DNA of 11,481 nucleotides from assembly GCA_002306975.1 (NCBI GenBank), contig DBTI01000247.1, positions 1 to 11,481 on the forward strand. Direction: 5' to 3'. The translations under genes and the position numbers were made by a program. The notes beneath the pieces were generated by a model. It was not told the DNA's origin, ran no database searches, and saw only the letters and a program-made list of their open reading frames with translations. This stretch comes from Ruminococcaceae bacterium UBA1320. Its GTDB lineage: Bacteria > Bacillota > Clostridia > Oscillospirales > Ethanoligenentaceae. This document shows, piece after piece, positions 5,298-11,119 of the stretch (position 1 is its first letter; each line of letters begins with the position of its first letter).

Positions 5298-6508
5298 GAT
5301 TCATGCCACTGTTGAAACTGACCTTTAAACAACGTGTCTATAACGCCTGTATTGCCAAACTTGTTTTTATCCAGTAAAATTGAACTATCCTCGGGCTTGT
5401 AATTTCCATCTTTGCAATTAACATAAGGACGATGCAAAAGCATTATGTAATCGCCATCTGCTTCAAGCCCTCCCGATTCCTTGAGGTCTGACATTTTTGG
5501 TGCATCTGCTCCGGCTCTTGCAATCTGTGACAGCACCATAATGTGGCAATCATATTGTTTGGCAAGACGTTTAAATTCGCTGCTTATGTAATCAATCTGC
5601 AAACGCTTATCTCTGAAATGTTCCATCGTTCTAACAACTTGGATATAGTCAACAACCACTAATTGAGGTTTGGTATCGCTTATTGTTTTCGCTATTCCCT
5701 CAATGGTGTAAGTGTCTTCAAACACTCGCAATTTCTTTGACGATGTAATGTCTGAAAGCTTGTGTGACATATCTCCACGTTCACCGTCATTCAAATTATT
5801 CTCATTGATTTTTCCATAGTTGATATTCAATAGACTTGATAGCAGACGATCATAAATCTGATGTGAGGTCATTTCAAGGCTAAAAAAATCAACTGTGTTG
5901 TCGGTATCAAGTTGGCTCTGCGCTACATTCAGAGCGAAAGAGGTTTTACCGACTGACGGACGTGCACCCACTATTGACATTGTTCCGCACCGCAAACCAC
6001 ATAAAGCCCGATCAAGCCGTTGCAAGCCTGTCTGTATTCTCTTGCTAGTCAAATCCGGTACATAAAGATTCCCAATATAAGTTGACGCTTGTTCTGCCTG
6101 TTTCCCATCATAGTCATAATTGGGCTTTGCGGATTTTTCAGAATCAATGATTTTTTGCAGTTCTTCTAGCGGCTCGTCCTGCGCTGAAAATACAATATCA
6201 TTCAAGCGTTGCATTATACGCCGATTTTGGGCTTGCTGTAGGACGATATTCACACATCCCCTATAATTTGCCGTCGAAATAAAAAGCTCGGCACAGCGCG
6301 TCGCAGTAGCCTTGTACGCCTTGTTGAGTTTTGCCGATACATCCGGGGTTGTGTAATCCGGTTTTTCTTTTGCGATTAGCTGAATAGACTTAAATATCAA
6401 TCCAAATTCGGGGTTATCAAAATCCGTTGTTTTCAGTTCTGATAATGCACTCGAATATTCTTCGGGATATATAAGCAATCCACCAATGATGTTGGTTTCT
6501 GCGTCCAT
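5294..6508 (-). CDS. dnaB: Replicative DNA helicase, DnaB-like
   Basis: Hexameric 5'-3' helicase that unwinds the phage replication fork. 404 residues from ATG 6506-6508. The N-terminal domain (residues 1-110, ETNIIGGLLIYPEEYSSAL at the start) is the short primase-interacting helical domain. The RecA-type domain begins near residue 155 with RIQTGLQRLDRALCGL. Walker A is GARPSVGKT (181-189), Walker B VVVDYIQ (284-290), followed by LSQIARAG, DLKESGGLEADGD and LDKNKFGNTG (arginine-finger region). FFSLEMTSHQIYDRLL is typical of the DnaB family. The length is slightly below the bacterial enzyme (about 450), as usual for phage versions. It follows the initiator gene by two bases, the normal initiator-helicase order. 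The ribosome site is weak (GGAAA), which suggests coupling to the gene before it. Confidence 0.93.
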   Translation of the reverse strand: MDAETNIIGGLLIYPEEYSSALSELKTTDFDNPEFGLIFKSIQLIAKEKPDYTTPDVSAKLNKAYKATATRCAELFISTANYRGCVNIVLQQAQNRRIMQRLNDIVFSAQDEPLEELQKIIDSEKSAKPNYDYDGKQAEQASTYIGNLYVPDLTSKRIQTGLQRLDRALCGLRCGTMSIVGARPSVGKTSFALNVAQSQLDTDNTVDFFSLEMTSHQIYDRLLSSLLNINYGKINENNLNDGERGDMSHKLSDITSSKKLRVFEDTYTIEGIAKTISDTKPQLVVVDYIQVVRTMEHFRDKRLQIDYISSEFKRLAKQYDCHIMVLSQIARAGADAPKMSDLKESGGLEADGDYIMLLHRPYVNCKDGNYKPEDSSILLDKNKFGNTGVIDTLFKGQFQQWHES

Positions 6509-6510
6509 TG

Positions 6511-7329
6511 TTATAGTTTCCGTATACCGTCATATCCTTTCGGGGCTTGTTGCCCTTGATTTTCCTGTTTCATTCTTAGCACTAACTGATCGTATTTTTC
6601 ACGTAATTTCCCAGCAGATAAAATATTGGATTTCCAAAAGTTATCTTTTTGACACCACTTCATGACTTCGTAAATATCGTGTGCCGTGCGCTTGTCAATT
6701 CGTATTGTCAAGTCAAAATCACGTGCCCAATGTTGCAAACCACTTTCTGCTTGCTGCTTAGCGCTCGGATTGTTTTTACGTATCATATCATCCAAACAGG
6801 TTGCAAGTTTGTATTCCTTGCTTTCATGGTCAAATATTGGTTGCTTACGTTTTTTCTTTTCGGAATTTTCCTCGTCGGAATTTTGTTCCGACGAAGAAGT
6901 ATTTAATGAATTACTTGACTTACTTGAATTGGATGTGGTTAGTTGTTGGTTAGTTGTTGGTTGATTGTTGGTTGATGGAAAGTTGTTTTGCTGGTTATCT
7001 TGTTGGTTATTAATTAAGGAAGAAAGTTGATAATCGTCGTATTTCACTATAGTTGCAATGCTATATTTGTTGGTTGAATTGATGGTTATTTCGTTGGTTG
7101 AAATTAAGTGATTTATTGCGGTGCGTGCGGCTTGCTCCGAGATACCTATATTTTGGGCAAGCTCTTTTCTACCAAACACGCATTGACCGCGTAAAACTTT
7201 ATGACCTAAATATTCGCCATCTTTCCAATTTGCAGTTAATAGCAATTCTAAAAACACATCTTTGGTGTTGGAATTTTTGTACCATCCCCATTGACGTATT
7301 TTTCGATTCAACAAAATATCGTTATTCAA
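6511..7329 (-). CDS. Phage replication initiator/replisome organizer
   Basis: 272 residues from TTG 7327-7329 behind AAGGGGTGAT. The N-terminus (residues 1-100) opens ILLNRKIRQWGWYKNSNTK, continues FLELLLTANWKDGE, and then has a winged helix FGRKELAQNIGISEQAARTAI (52-72). This is the usual DNA-binding half of Firmicutes phage initiators. Residues 105-163 are a low-complexity Gln/Asn/Ser/Thr linker ending in a Lys/Arg patch. The C-terminal domain (165-255), with MKWCQKDNFWKSNILSAGKL, is the helicase-recruiting type. The DNA for the linker and for the winged-helix region contains iteron-like repeats (6932-7100), so the protein may bind its own gene as origin, like lambda O. An out-of-frame ATG (7331-7333) opens a three-codon ORF overlapping the TTG. 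The helicase gene follows directly. Family assignment is good. Confidence 0.85.
   Translation of the reverse strand: MNNDILLNRKIRQWGWYKNSNTKDVFLELLLTANWKDGEYLGHKVLRGQCVFGRKELAQNIGISEQAARTAINHLISTNEITINSTNKYSIATIVKYDDYQLSSLINNQQDNQQNNFPSTNNQPTTNQQLTTSNSSKSSNSLNTSSSEQNSDEENSEKKKRKQPIFDHESKEYKLATCLDDMIRKNNPSAKQQAESGLQHWARDFDLTIRIDKRTAHDIYEVMKWCQKDNFWKSNILSAGKLREKYDQLVLRMKQENQGQQAPKGYDGIRKL
6932..7100 (+). repeat. Iteron-like repeats; candidate replication origin
   Basis: Copies of an 11-base unit close to TTTGTTGGTTR: 6942-6952, 6953-6963 and 6964-6974 directly in tandem, with a partial copy at 6932-6941; then 6987-6997 and 6999-7009; then 7066-7076, 7078-7088 and 7090-7100. Spacing is 11 in the first group and 12 in the others, near one helical turn. 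An AT-rich stretch (7009-7066) lies between the last two groups. An 11-base period is not a multiple of three, so the first group is not explained by protein repeats. Position inside the initiator gene copies the lambda O/ori arrangement. Function is inferred. Confidence 0.5.
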
Positions 7330-7337
7330 GCATTAAA

Positions 7338-8171
7338 TCACCCCTTCGCGAAAAATTGAGGATTACGTGATACAATAATTGCAGGACGCGCCCATATTCT
7401 TTGGAACGGTTTCCATTCTTCAAGTAAATCCCCGTGAGCATTGCGGTAAAGCATTGCAAATGGTATAAACCCCGCTTTCAGCGTATCAGTTAACCGCTTT
7501 TCTGCCTTATCAAAAGTATCTCCGGGATAGCCAATAAGAACATAACAAAAGCATTTTCGAGATCGGAGTGTAAACCCTACACTATTCAGAAGTTTCCCAG
7601 CTTCTATGAGTGGCTCATAATCATCGGGCGTATCGTTTGCAAAAAATATTTCAGTTGATTTAGCTTTTCTCAATAAATCAACATGCCACGGCTTCAATAG
7701 TTTTGCTTCAAGTCCTCCAGTAAACTTCGGATTTTCCGGTTGCCTTTTGAGCATTTCAAAAACCGACTTGATATGCTGATCTGAACACGACAACAAATTA
7801 TCGTCTTGCACAATCCAACCATCTTTTATTGGCAATTCACGAAGCTTACCGTTGCGCCGCCATACAAAGCAAAACCAACAATGATTGTTGCAGCCGCGAG
7901 AAATTAATACATAACCCTTTTTGAGATACATACCCGGCTCAAAATCTTCCTCACGCTGATTTGTTGCAGGCCCTCCGACTTTTACAGGCACACCAACTTG
8001 CTCCCATTGAAATAAAAGTTCTTCTGCGCGTGGCAAATCCCATGTAAAAGCACAGCTTATATGTACTTCGTCAATTTCCGGTAAATCAAGTAAAGGCGGT
8101 TCCCCAAAAAAAGATAATTCATCATTGGGTGATGCTTTTGTTCTTGTGGGGAATACACGGGCTATTTTCGT
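7338..8171 (-). CDS. Phage radical SAM protein (ACG start?)
   Basis: 277 residues if the gene starts at ACG 8169-8171; the first standard in-frame start that is easy to call (TTG 8034-8036) would remove 45 residues of a conserved N-terminus. Read as Met, the ACG gives MKIARVFPTRTKASP, the opening I remember for this phage family, and AAAGGGGTGAT stands at ideal distance (seven bases from GGGG). An ATT just before (8172-8174) is another rare option. The first 85 residues look like a B12-binding-type Rossmann domain (EVHISCAFTWDLPRAEELL, VKVGGPA). Then come SRGCNNHCWFC, the CxxxCxxC [4Fe-4S] motif (Cys94, 98, 101), TGGLEAK, FFANDTPDDYEPL and CYVLIGYPGDTFDKAEKRL, the usual radical SAM barrel landmarks. 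The C-terminus has FQRIWARPAII. The substrate is unknown. It sits between ssb and the initiator gene, so a role in phage DNA or nucleotide metabolism is possible. Confidence 0.8.
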   Translation of the reverse strand, partial: TKIARVFPTRTKASPNDELSFFGEPPLLDLPEIDEVHISCAFTWDLPRAEELLFQWEQVGVPVKVGGPATNQREEDFEPGMYLKKGYVLISRGCNNHCWFCFVWRRNGKLRELPIKDGWIVQDDNLLSCSDQHIKSVFEMLKRQPENPKFTGGLEAKLLKPWHVDLLRKAKSTEIFFANDTPDDYEPLIEAGKLLNSVGFTLRSRKCFCYVLIGYPGDTFDKAEKRLTDTLKAGFIPFAMLYRNAHGDLLEEWKPFQRIWARPAIIVSRNPQFFAKG

Positions 8172-8189
8172 AATATCACCCCTTTAGGG

Positions 8190-8210
8190 AGGGCGGTTGT
8201 TAGCCGCCCT
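8190..8210 (-). promoter_or_regulatory. GC-rich hairpin between ssb and the radical SAM gene
   Basis: Perfect 7-base stem AGGGCGG/CCGCCCT with a 7-base loop, in the only sizeable gap (8172-8216) of the replication block. Neither strand has a T-tract after it, so it is not a standard terminator. On the minus-strand mRNA it stands a few bases upstream of the ribosome site of the radical SAM gene. It could stabilise or process the mRNA or set translation of the next gene. Confidence 0.45.
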
Positions 8211-8216
8211 ATAAAT

Positions 8217-8651
8217 TTAAAATGGCAATGGGTCTCCATCTTCATCTATCTCAACAAAATCGTTGCTATCAGTATTGGCTACTGGTATTCCTACTGCCTG
8301 TGCATTTCGTTCTATCTCTGCCATACCGTCGCGGCGTGGCTCTGCAAAATGGACATTGTTTGCGACAACTTCAAAAGTCTTGCGCTTGTTTCCCTGATTG
8401 TCGGTATAATTACGGGTCTGAATAGAACCCTCAACCGCTACAAGCTGACCTTTTTTGAAGTATCTTGATGCAAACTCCGCGGTGTTACGCCAACAAACAA
8501 TGTCGATAAAATCTGCCTTGCGTTCCTCACCGGACTTGGCATAGCTTTTGTCAACAGCAAGGGTAAAACTGGTTACGGGTATATCACTATTGGTATGGCG
8601 TAACTCCGGGTCAGCCGTGAGCCTGCCGTTAAGTGCTACTACATTAAGCAT
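8217..8651 (-). CDS. ssb: Single-stranded DNA-binding protein
   Basis: 144 residues from ATG 8649-8651, which overlaps the TAA of the previous ORF (TAATG); GGAGAG lies seven bases upstream. The OB fold is complete: MLNVVALNGRLTADPELRHT, VTSFTLAVDKSYAKSGE, DFIDIVCWRNTAEFASRYFKKGQLVAVEGSIQTRNY, GNKRKTFEVVANNVHF. The tail is short and acidic and ends DPLPF, the protein-docking tip typical of bacterial-type SSB (compare DDDIPF). It coats ssDNA at the phage fork and in recombination and probably recruits partners through the tip. It lies downstream of the ERF annealing protein genes and upstream of the replication genes. Confidence 0.96.
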   Translation of the reverse strand: MLNVVALNGRLTADPELRHTNSDIPVTSFTLAVDKSYAKSGEERKADFIDIVCWRNTAEFASRYFKKGQLVAVEGSIQTRNYTDNQGNKRKTFEVVANNVHFAEPRRDGMAEIERNAQAVGIPVANTDSNDFVEIDEDGDPLPF

Positions 8652-8770
8652 TATCTGTCTCTCCAATACTCTTTAAATTCTTTTTCTGATTCAAAATTGT
8701 TAGGGTCGGAGTAAAAATCATAATCGGAATATTCACCTCCGACATCTTCACCGTTGTAATCGTCTTCCAC
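8651..8770 (-). CDS. 39-residue strongly acidic ORF
   Basis: GTG 8768-8770 to TAA 8651-8653, with an excellent ribosome site TAGGAGGG seven bases upstream. It encodes MEDDYNGEDVGGEYSDYDF and so on, ending EFKEYWRDR; about 14 of 39 residues are Asp or Glu. The stop overlaps the ssb start (TAATG), so it is translationally coupled to ssb. I know no family. The acidic, aromatic-rich composition resembles DNA-mimic or SSB-tail-like peptides, but that is only composition. Confidence 0.55.
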   Translation of the reverse strand: MEDDYNGEDVGGEYSDYDFYSDPNNFESEKEFKEYWRDR

Positions 8771-8781
8771 GAGTAGCCCTC

Positions 8782-9036
8782 CTATAAATAATTTCTTCCG
8801 AATATCTCAATAAAACTTAGTTCGGGGTGATCGTCCTCAAACCGCTGCTGAAATTCACGTTTCAACTTCAAGTCATTCTCTCGGTTAAAATGCACACCGT
8901 TTGGGCTTTCGTTGTGGCAAAAATGACACAGGTCAACGACAAGCCCATACTTTTCAGAATTTTTGCGATTGGACGCTGGAAATACGTGATGCTGTTCTAG
9001 ACAATATGTAGAGCCGCAAATATAGCATTCTCTCAT
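8782..9036 (-). CDS. Small HNH/zinc nuclease-like protein (YbcO-like)
   Basis: 84 residues from ATG 9034-9036, overlapping the upstream TGA as ATGA; a GTG three codons earlier is possible. It has RECYICG (Cys4, Cys7), EQHHVFPAS (His pair) and LCHFCHNESPNGVHF, the CxxC...HH...CxxCHN arrangement of small HNH proteins fixed by zinc. It resembles the recombination-linked phage nucleases that sit beside NinB. It follows a NinB-like gene here, which supports a role in recombination or replication-fork processing. Its stop is TAG, evidence that TAG terminates translation in this genome. Nuclease activity is likely but inferred. Confidence 0.7.
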   Translation of the reverse strand: MRECYICGSTYCLEQHHVFPASNRKNSEKYGLVVDLCHFCHNESPNGVHFNRENDLKLKREFQQRFEDDHPELSFIEIFGRNYL

Positions 9037-9578
9037 TCGCCCCACTCAGCTTTCATCTTGTCGAGTTCAATCGGCGTAAGCGTCTCAATATCTTGGTCTT
9101 TGCAATCCTGTACCACAAACTCTATAAGGCGGCTCATTTGTGCTGTGTCATACGTTGATGAACCATAATAGCAAATTACATTGGTATATCCGTCAAGCTT
9201 GCTAGAGCCTAAATCTTCGCATATCCACCCAATACCATGAATGCCCCAGTTTTTAATCCACTGATCTTTAGCGTCGTTACGTATCGGAATAGTTTGAGAA
9301 TTGTCTCCAACATCTTTAATGTATTGGCGGTAAATTGTGCTGACAGGGATACGAGTTTTCGCCGCAAGTTTACCAACCAACACCCAAAAGTAAGCATTTG
9401 CGTCAAATGAGCGCTTTTCGCGGTGCTCTTTAAGGTCTGCAACATACAACCGGTCTTTCATAGACTGTACAAATTCTTTGGCTTGCGCCGGGGCTTTGAC
9501 TTTTAAAGACAGCCAAAACCCTTCGCTATCCTCTGACCATTTTGCACGGTCAAACTTTACTTGCATTGGCTTTACCAT
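9033..9578 (-). CDS. NinB-like recombination protein
   Basis: 181 residues from ATG 9576-9578, or 177 from ATG 9564-9566; neither has a strong ribosome site, and both lie inside the end of the ERF gene, so coupling is likely. Recognisable text: KRSFDANAYFWVLVGKLAAKTRIPVSTIYRQYIKDVG, IGWICEDLGSSKLDGYTNVICYYGSSTYDTAQMSRLI, and IETLTPIEL near the C-terminus. This belongs to a common Clostridia phage family always found near ERF/SSB/HNH genes. The RS.DANAYFW phrase recalls lambda NinB (Orf), which binds ssDNA and helps RecA-independent recombination. The NinB link is a distant resemblance; the gene family itself is certain. Confidence 0.7.
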   Translation of the reverse strand: MVKPMQVKFDRAKWSEDSEGFWLSLKVKAPAQAKEFVQSMKDRLYVADLKEHREKRSFDANAYFWVLVGKLAAKTRIPVSTIYRQYIKDVGDNSQTIPIRNDAKDQWIKNWGIHGIGWICEDLGSSKLDGYTNVICYYGSSTYDTAQMSRLIEFVVQDCKDQDIETLTPIELDKMKAEWGE

Positions 9579-10170
9579 TTAGGTAAACTAAAAACTTGTC
9601 TGCCTGGGTAACCGACAATTCATTAAGATTTTGAACATGATAATTGCCATTAAGATTCTTTAATACGCGTTCGGCTGACCAACCAAGCTTTTCAATAAGC
9701 TCGTTAAGTACCTTTAACTTTGTTTCACCGACCTTTTCCGGGGCATTTGGCGGTGGAGTATCATTATCGGGGTCGGGATGGGTTTCTTCGGTTGGTATAC
9801 AAAACGTCTGAAAACATGCGTATTTGAATGCTGCCGCCATTGCTTTGTTTGAAGACTTATCGGCACTGTCCATACCCTCACCGATTACGATTGCATCAAT
9901 GCTGCTGCCATCATCGGCATAAAAGGAATATTTGACTTTCAAAATGCTGTAATTCAGATTCCCTCCATTTTTTGTAGTGCGTTCTTCCCGCTTTTCTTCA
10001 AGAACCTGTGGCACAGCAAAAATCTTGTTTTTAACCATAATTGGCTGCAAAGCATTCATAACATCATCAATTCCGCGATAATTAAAGTTTTGCTGTTGAT
10101 TATGCTTAGCTTTACTTATTGGGTCTATTTCTGCCATGCAAGCGGTTATCGCCGCATAAATATTAGGCAT
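9550..10170 (-). CDS. erf: ERF-family single-strand annealing protein
   Basis: 206 residues from ATG 10168-10170 behind AAGGAGTGAT. It promotes annealing of complementary single strands in phage recombination and genome circularisation, as P22 Erf does. Diagnostic stretches are FNYRGIDDVMNALQPIM (residues 29-45) and GEGMDSADKSSNKAMAAAFKYA (98-119), followed by a Pro/Asp-rich linker (130-145) and a C-terminal helical segment (KVLNELIEKLGWSAERVLKNL). Length is normal. It starts 12 bases after the Gp157-like reading frame ends, and it overlaps the NinB-like gene. With SSB and the NinB-like and HNH proteins it makes a complete annealing-type recombination set; no exonuclease gene is in view. Confidence 0.92.
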   Translation of the reverse strand: MPNIYAAITACMAEIDPISKAKHNQQQNFNYRGIDDVMNALQPIMVKNKIFAVPQVLEEKREERTTKNGGNLNYSILKVKYSFYADDGSSIDAIVIGEGMDSADKSSNKAMAAAFKYACFQTFCIPTEETHPDPDNDTPPPNAPEKVGETKLKVLNELIEKLGWSAERVLKNLNGNYHVQNLNELSVTQADKFLVYLNGKANASKV

Positions 10171-10181
10171 TCAATCACTCC

Positions 10182-10670
10182 TTATTTGATATTGATGTGT
10201 TCACCCTGTTCCAGCTTTGCACCCGGAACGTTCTGACCACCCTTGATAGCTTCTTTTATTGCTGCATTGTCGATTTTATCCGGCTACGGAACAAAATAGC
10301 TTTTAGGAACAAGGCTTTCGTCATATACTTTAAGCGCCGCTGGGGATTTTGCTATTGAAGCAGTAAAAGTACCAACTTTAATTTTTTGCTGCCCTGTGGA
10401 GATTAAGGCAGATTGCAGGTAAGACTTCAAACGGTCTTCCTGATTGTTTGTCGACTTTTCAATCGCTGCTTGGCGTTCTTTTTCAGCCTTGTGCGCGGCA
10501 GCATCGGCTTTTAAATTCATAATCCATTTACAAATATTTTCAACCTTTTGATCAAAACCCATCTGCAAGCCCTCTAAGGTGTCATTAAAAGCATCTTCGG
10601 GAATTTCTCCGGATTCAAAAGCTGATTGCAAAGATTGTATTTCATCGGTTAATTCATAAAGATTAGGCAC
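10182..10670 (-). pseudogene. Siphovirus Gp157-family gene interrupted by an amber codon
   Basis: From GTG 10668-10670 (GAGGGGG upstream), 128 residues: an N-terminal helical part (MPNLYELTDEIQSLQSAFE), the coiled coil ADAAAHKAEKERQAAIE and the family core LKSYLQSALISTGQQKIKVG TFTASIAKSPAALKV. TAG stands at 10284-10286 after SLVPKSYFVP. In the same frame 33 more codons follow (PDKIDNAAIKEAIKGGQNVP and then GAKLEQGEHINIK) to TAA 10182-10184, a normal Gp157 C-terminus. The TAG takes the place where relatives have Gln (IPQPDKID-like), so one C-to-T change explains it. Full length would be 162 residues. Gp157 proteins were linked to phage resistance in streptococci; here they always accompany ERF and SSB. 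The truncated protein might still work. Other genes end in TAG, so recoding is unlikely. Confidence 0.8.
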
Positions 10671-10672
10671 AG

Positions 10673-10939
10673 TTAAATTGCCCCCTCAATTTTTGCTAAT
10701 AAATCAAGTGACTTTGAAATAAATTCTCGTAATTCATCACTTGAAACTGCTTGTGTTGCTTTCGGTTCAACTTTTTCCGGTTCCCTCACAAATTTATCAT
10801 CAAACTTTCCACTTGCAACACGGCTTATTGTTTGGTGGCTTCGGTTTGTAACTGCACAAATTTCAGCCGTTGAAAGTCCACGAGAAATCAATAATTTGAT
10901 GTTGGATACCTCTTTTTTACTGACTGGTGTATGATTCAT
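10673..10939 (-). CDS. Small helix-turn-helix protein
   Basis: 88 residues from ATG 10937-10939, with AGAGG eight bases upstream. The N-terminal half is a helix-turn-helix of the resolvase/homeodomain-like kind (SKKEVSNIKLLISRGLSTAEI, then TNRSHQTISRVASGKF, residues 7-46). It is followed by a charged linker and a helical C-terminus (SSDELREFISKSLDLLAKIEGAI) that could mediate oligomer formation. It lies just upstream of the recombination genes with two bases between its stop and the next GTG. It may regulate this operon; the target is unknown. Confidence 0.7.
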   Translation of the reverse strand: MNHTPVSKKEVSNIKLLISRGLSTAEICAVTNRSHQTISRVASGKFDDKFVREPEKVEPKATQAVSSDELREFISKSLDLLAKIEGAI

Positions 10940-10942
10940 AAA

Positions 10943-11119
10943 TTAAACCTCTTTCTTTTCAATTGGCTTGCAATCGCAATGTCGCAAACCGTTGTGTGTA
11001 TACTCATACCAACTGGTGCTATGTACAGGCCAACCACATATGTAGCAACGCCCTAAGACTTGTGATTCTCTAGGCGGTTCTAAATAGTGCTGCTCTGCGC
11101 GGCTGAAACCGTCAAACAT
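10943..11119 (-). CDS. 58-residue zinc-binding protein
   Basis: ATG 11117-11119 gives MFDGFSRAEQHYLEPPRES; a TTG five codons earlier (11132-11134) is in frame but less likely, because the ATG makes an eight-base overlap (ATGTTTGA) with the preceding stop. CYICG (Cys25, Cys28) and HCDC (Cys48, Cys50) form a probable zinc site, with GWPVHSTSWYEYTHNG between. It has no family I know. It is another member of the set of short Cys-rich proteins in this genome. Confidence 0.6.
   Translation of the reverse strand: MFDGFSRAEQHYLEPPRESQVLGRCYICGWPVHSTSWYEYTHNGLRHCDCKPIEKKEV

Noticed and set aside
7338..8171. C-to-U RNA editing that would turn the ACG starts into AUG
   Set aside because: Start-codon editing is known from plant organelles, not from phages; direct ACG initiation or mutation is simpler.
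10182..10670. Genome-wide TAG recoding
   Set aside because: Three genes in the window end with TAG at family-like lengths or just before a coupled start, and no other gene here carries an internal TAG.
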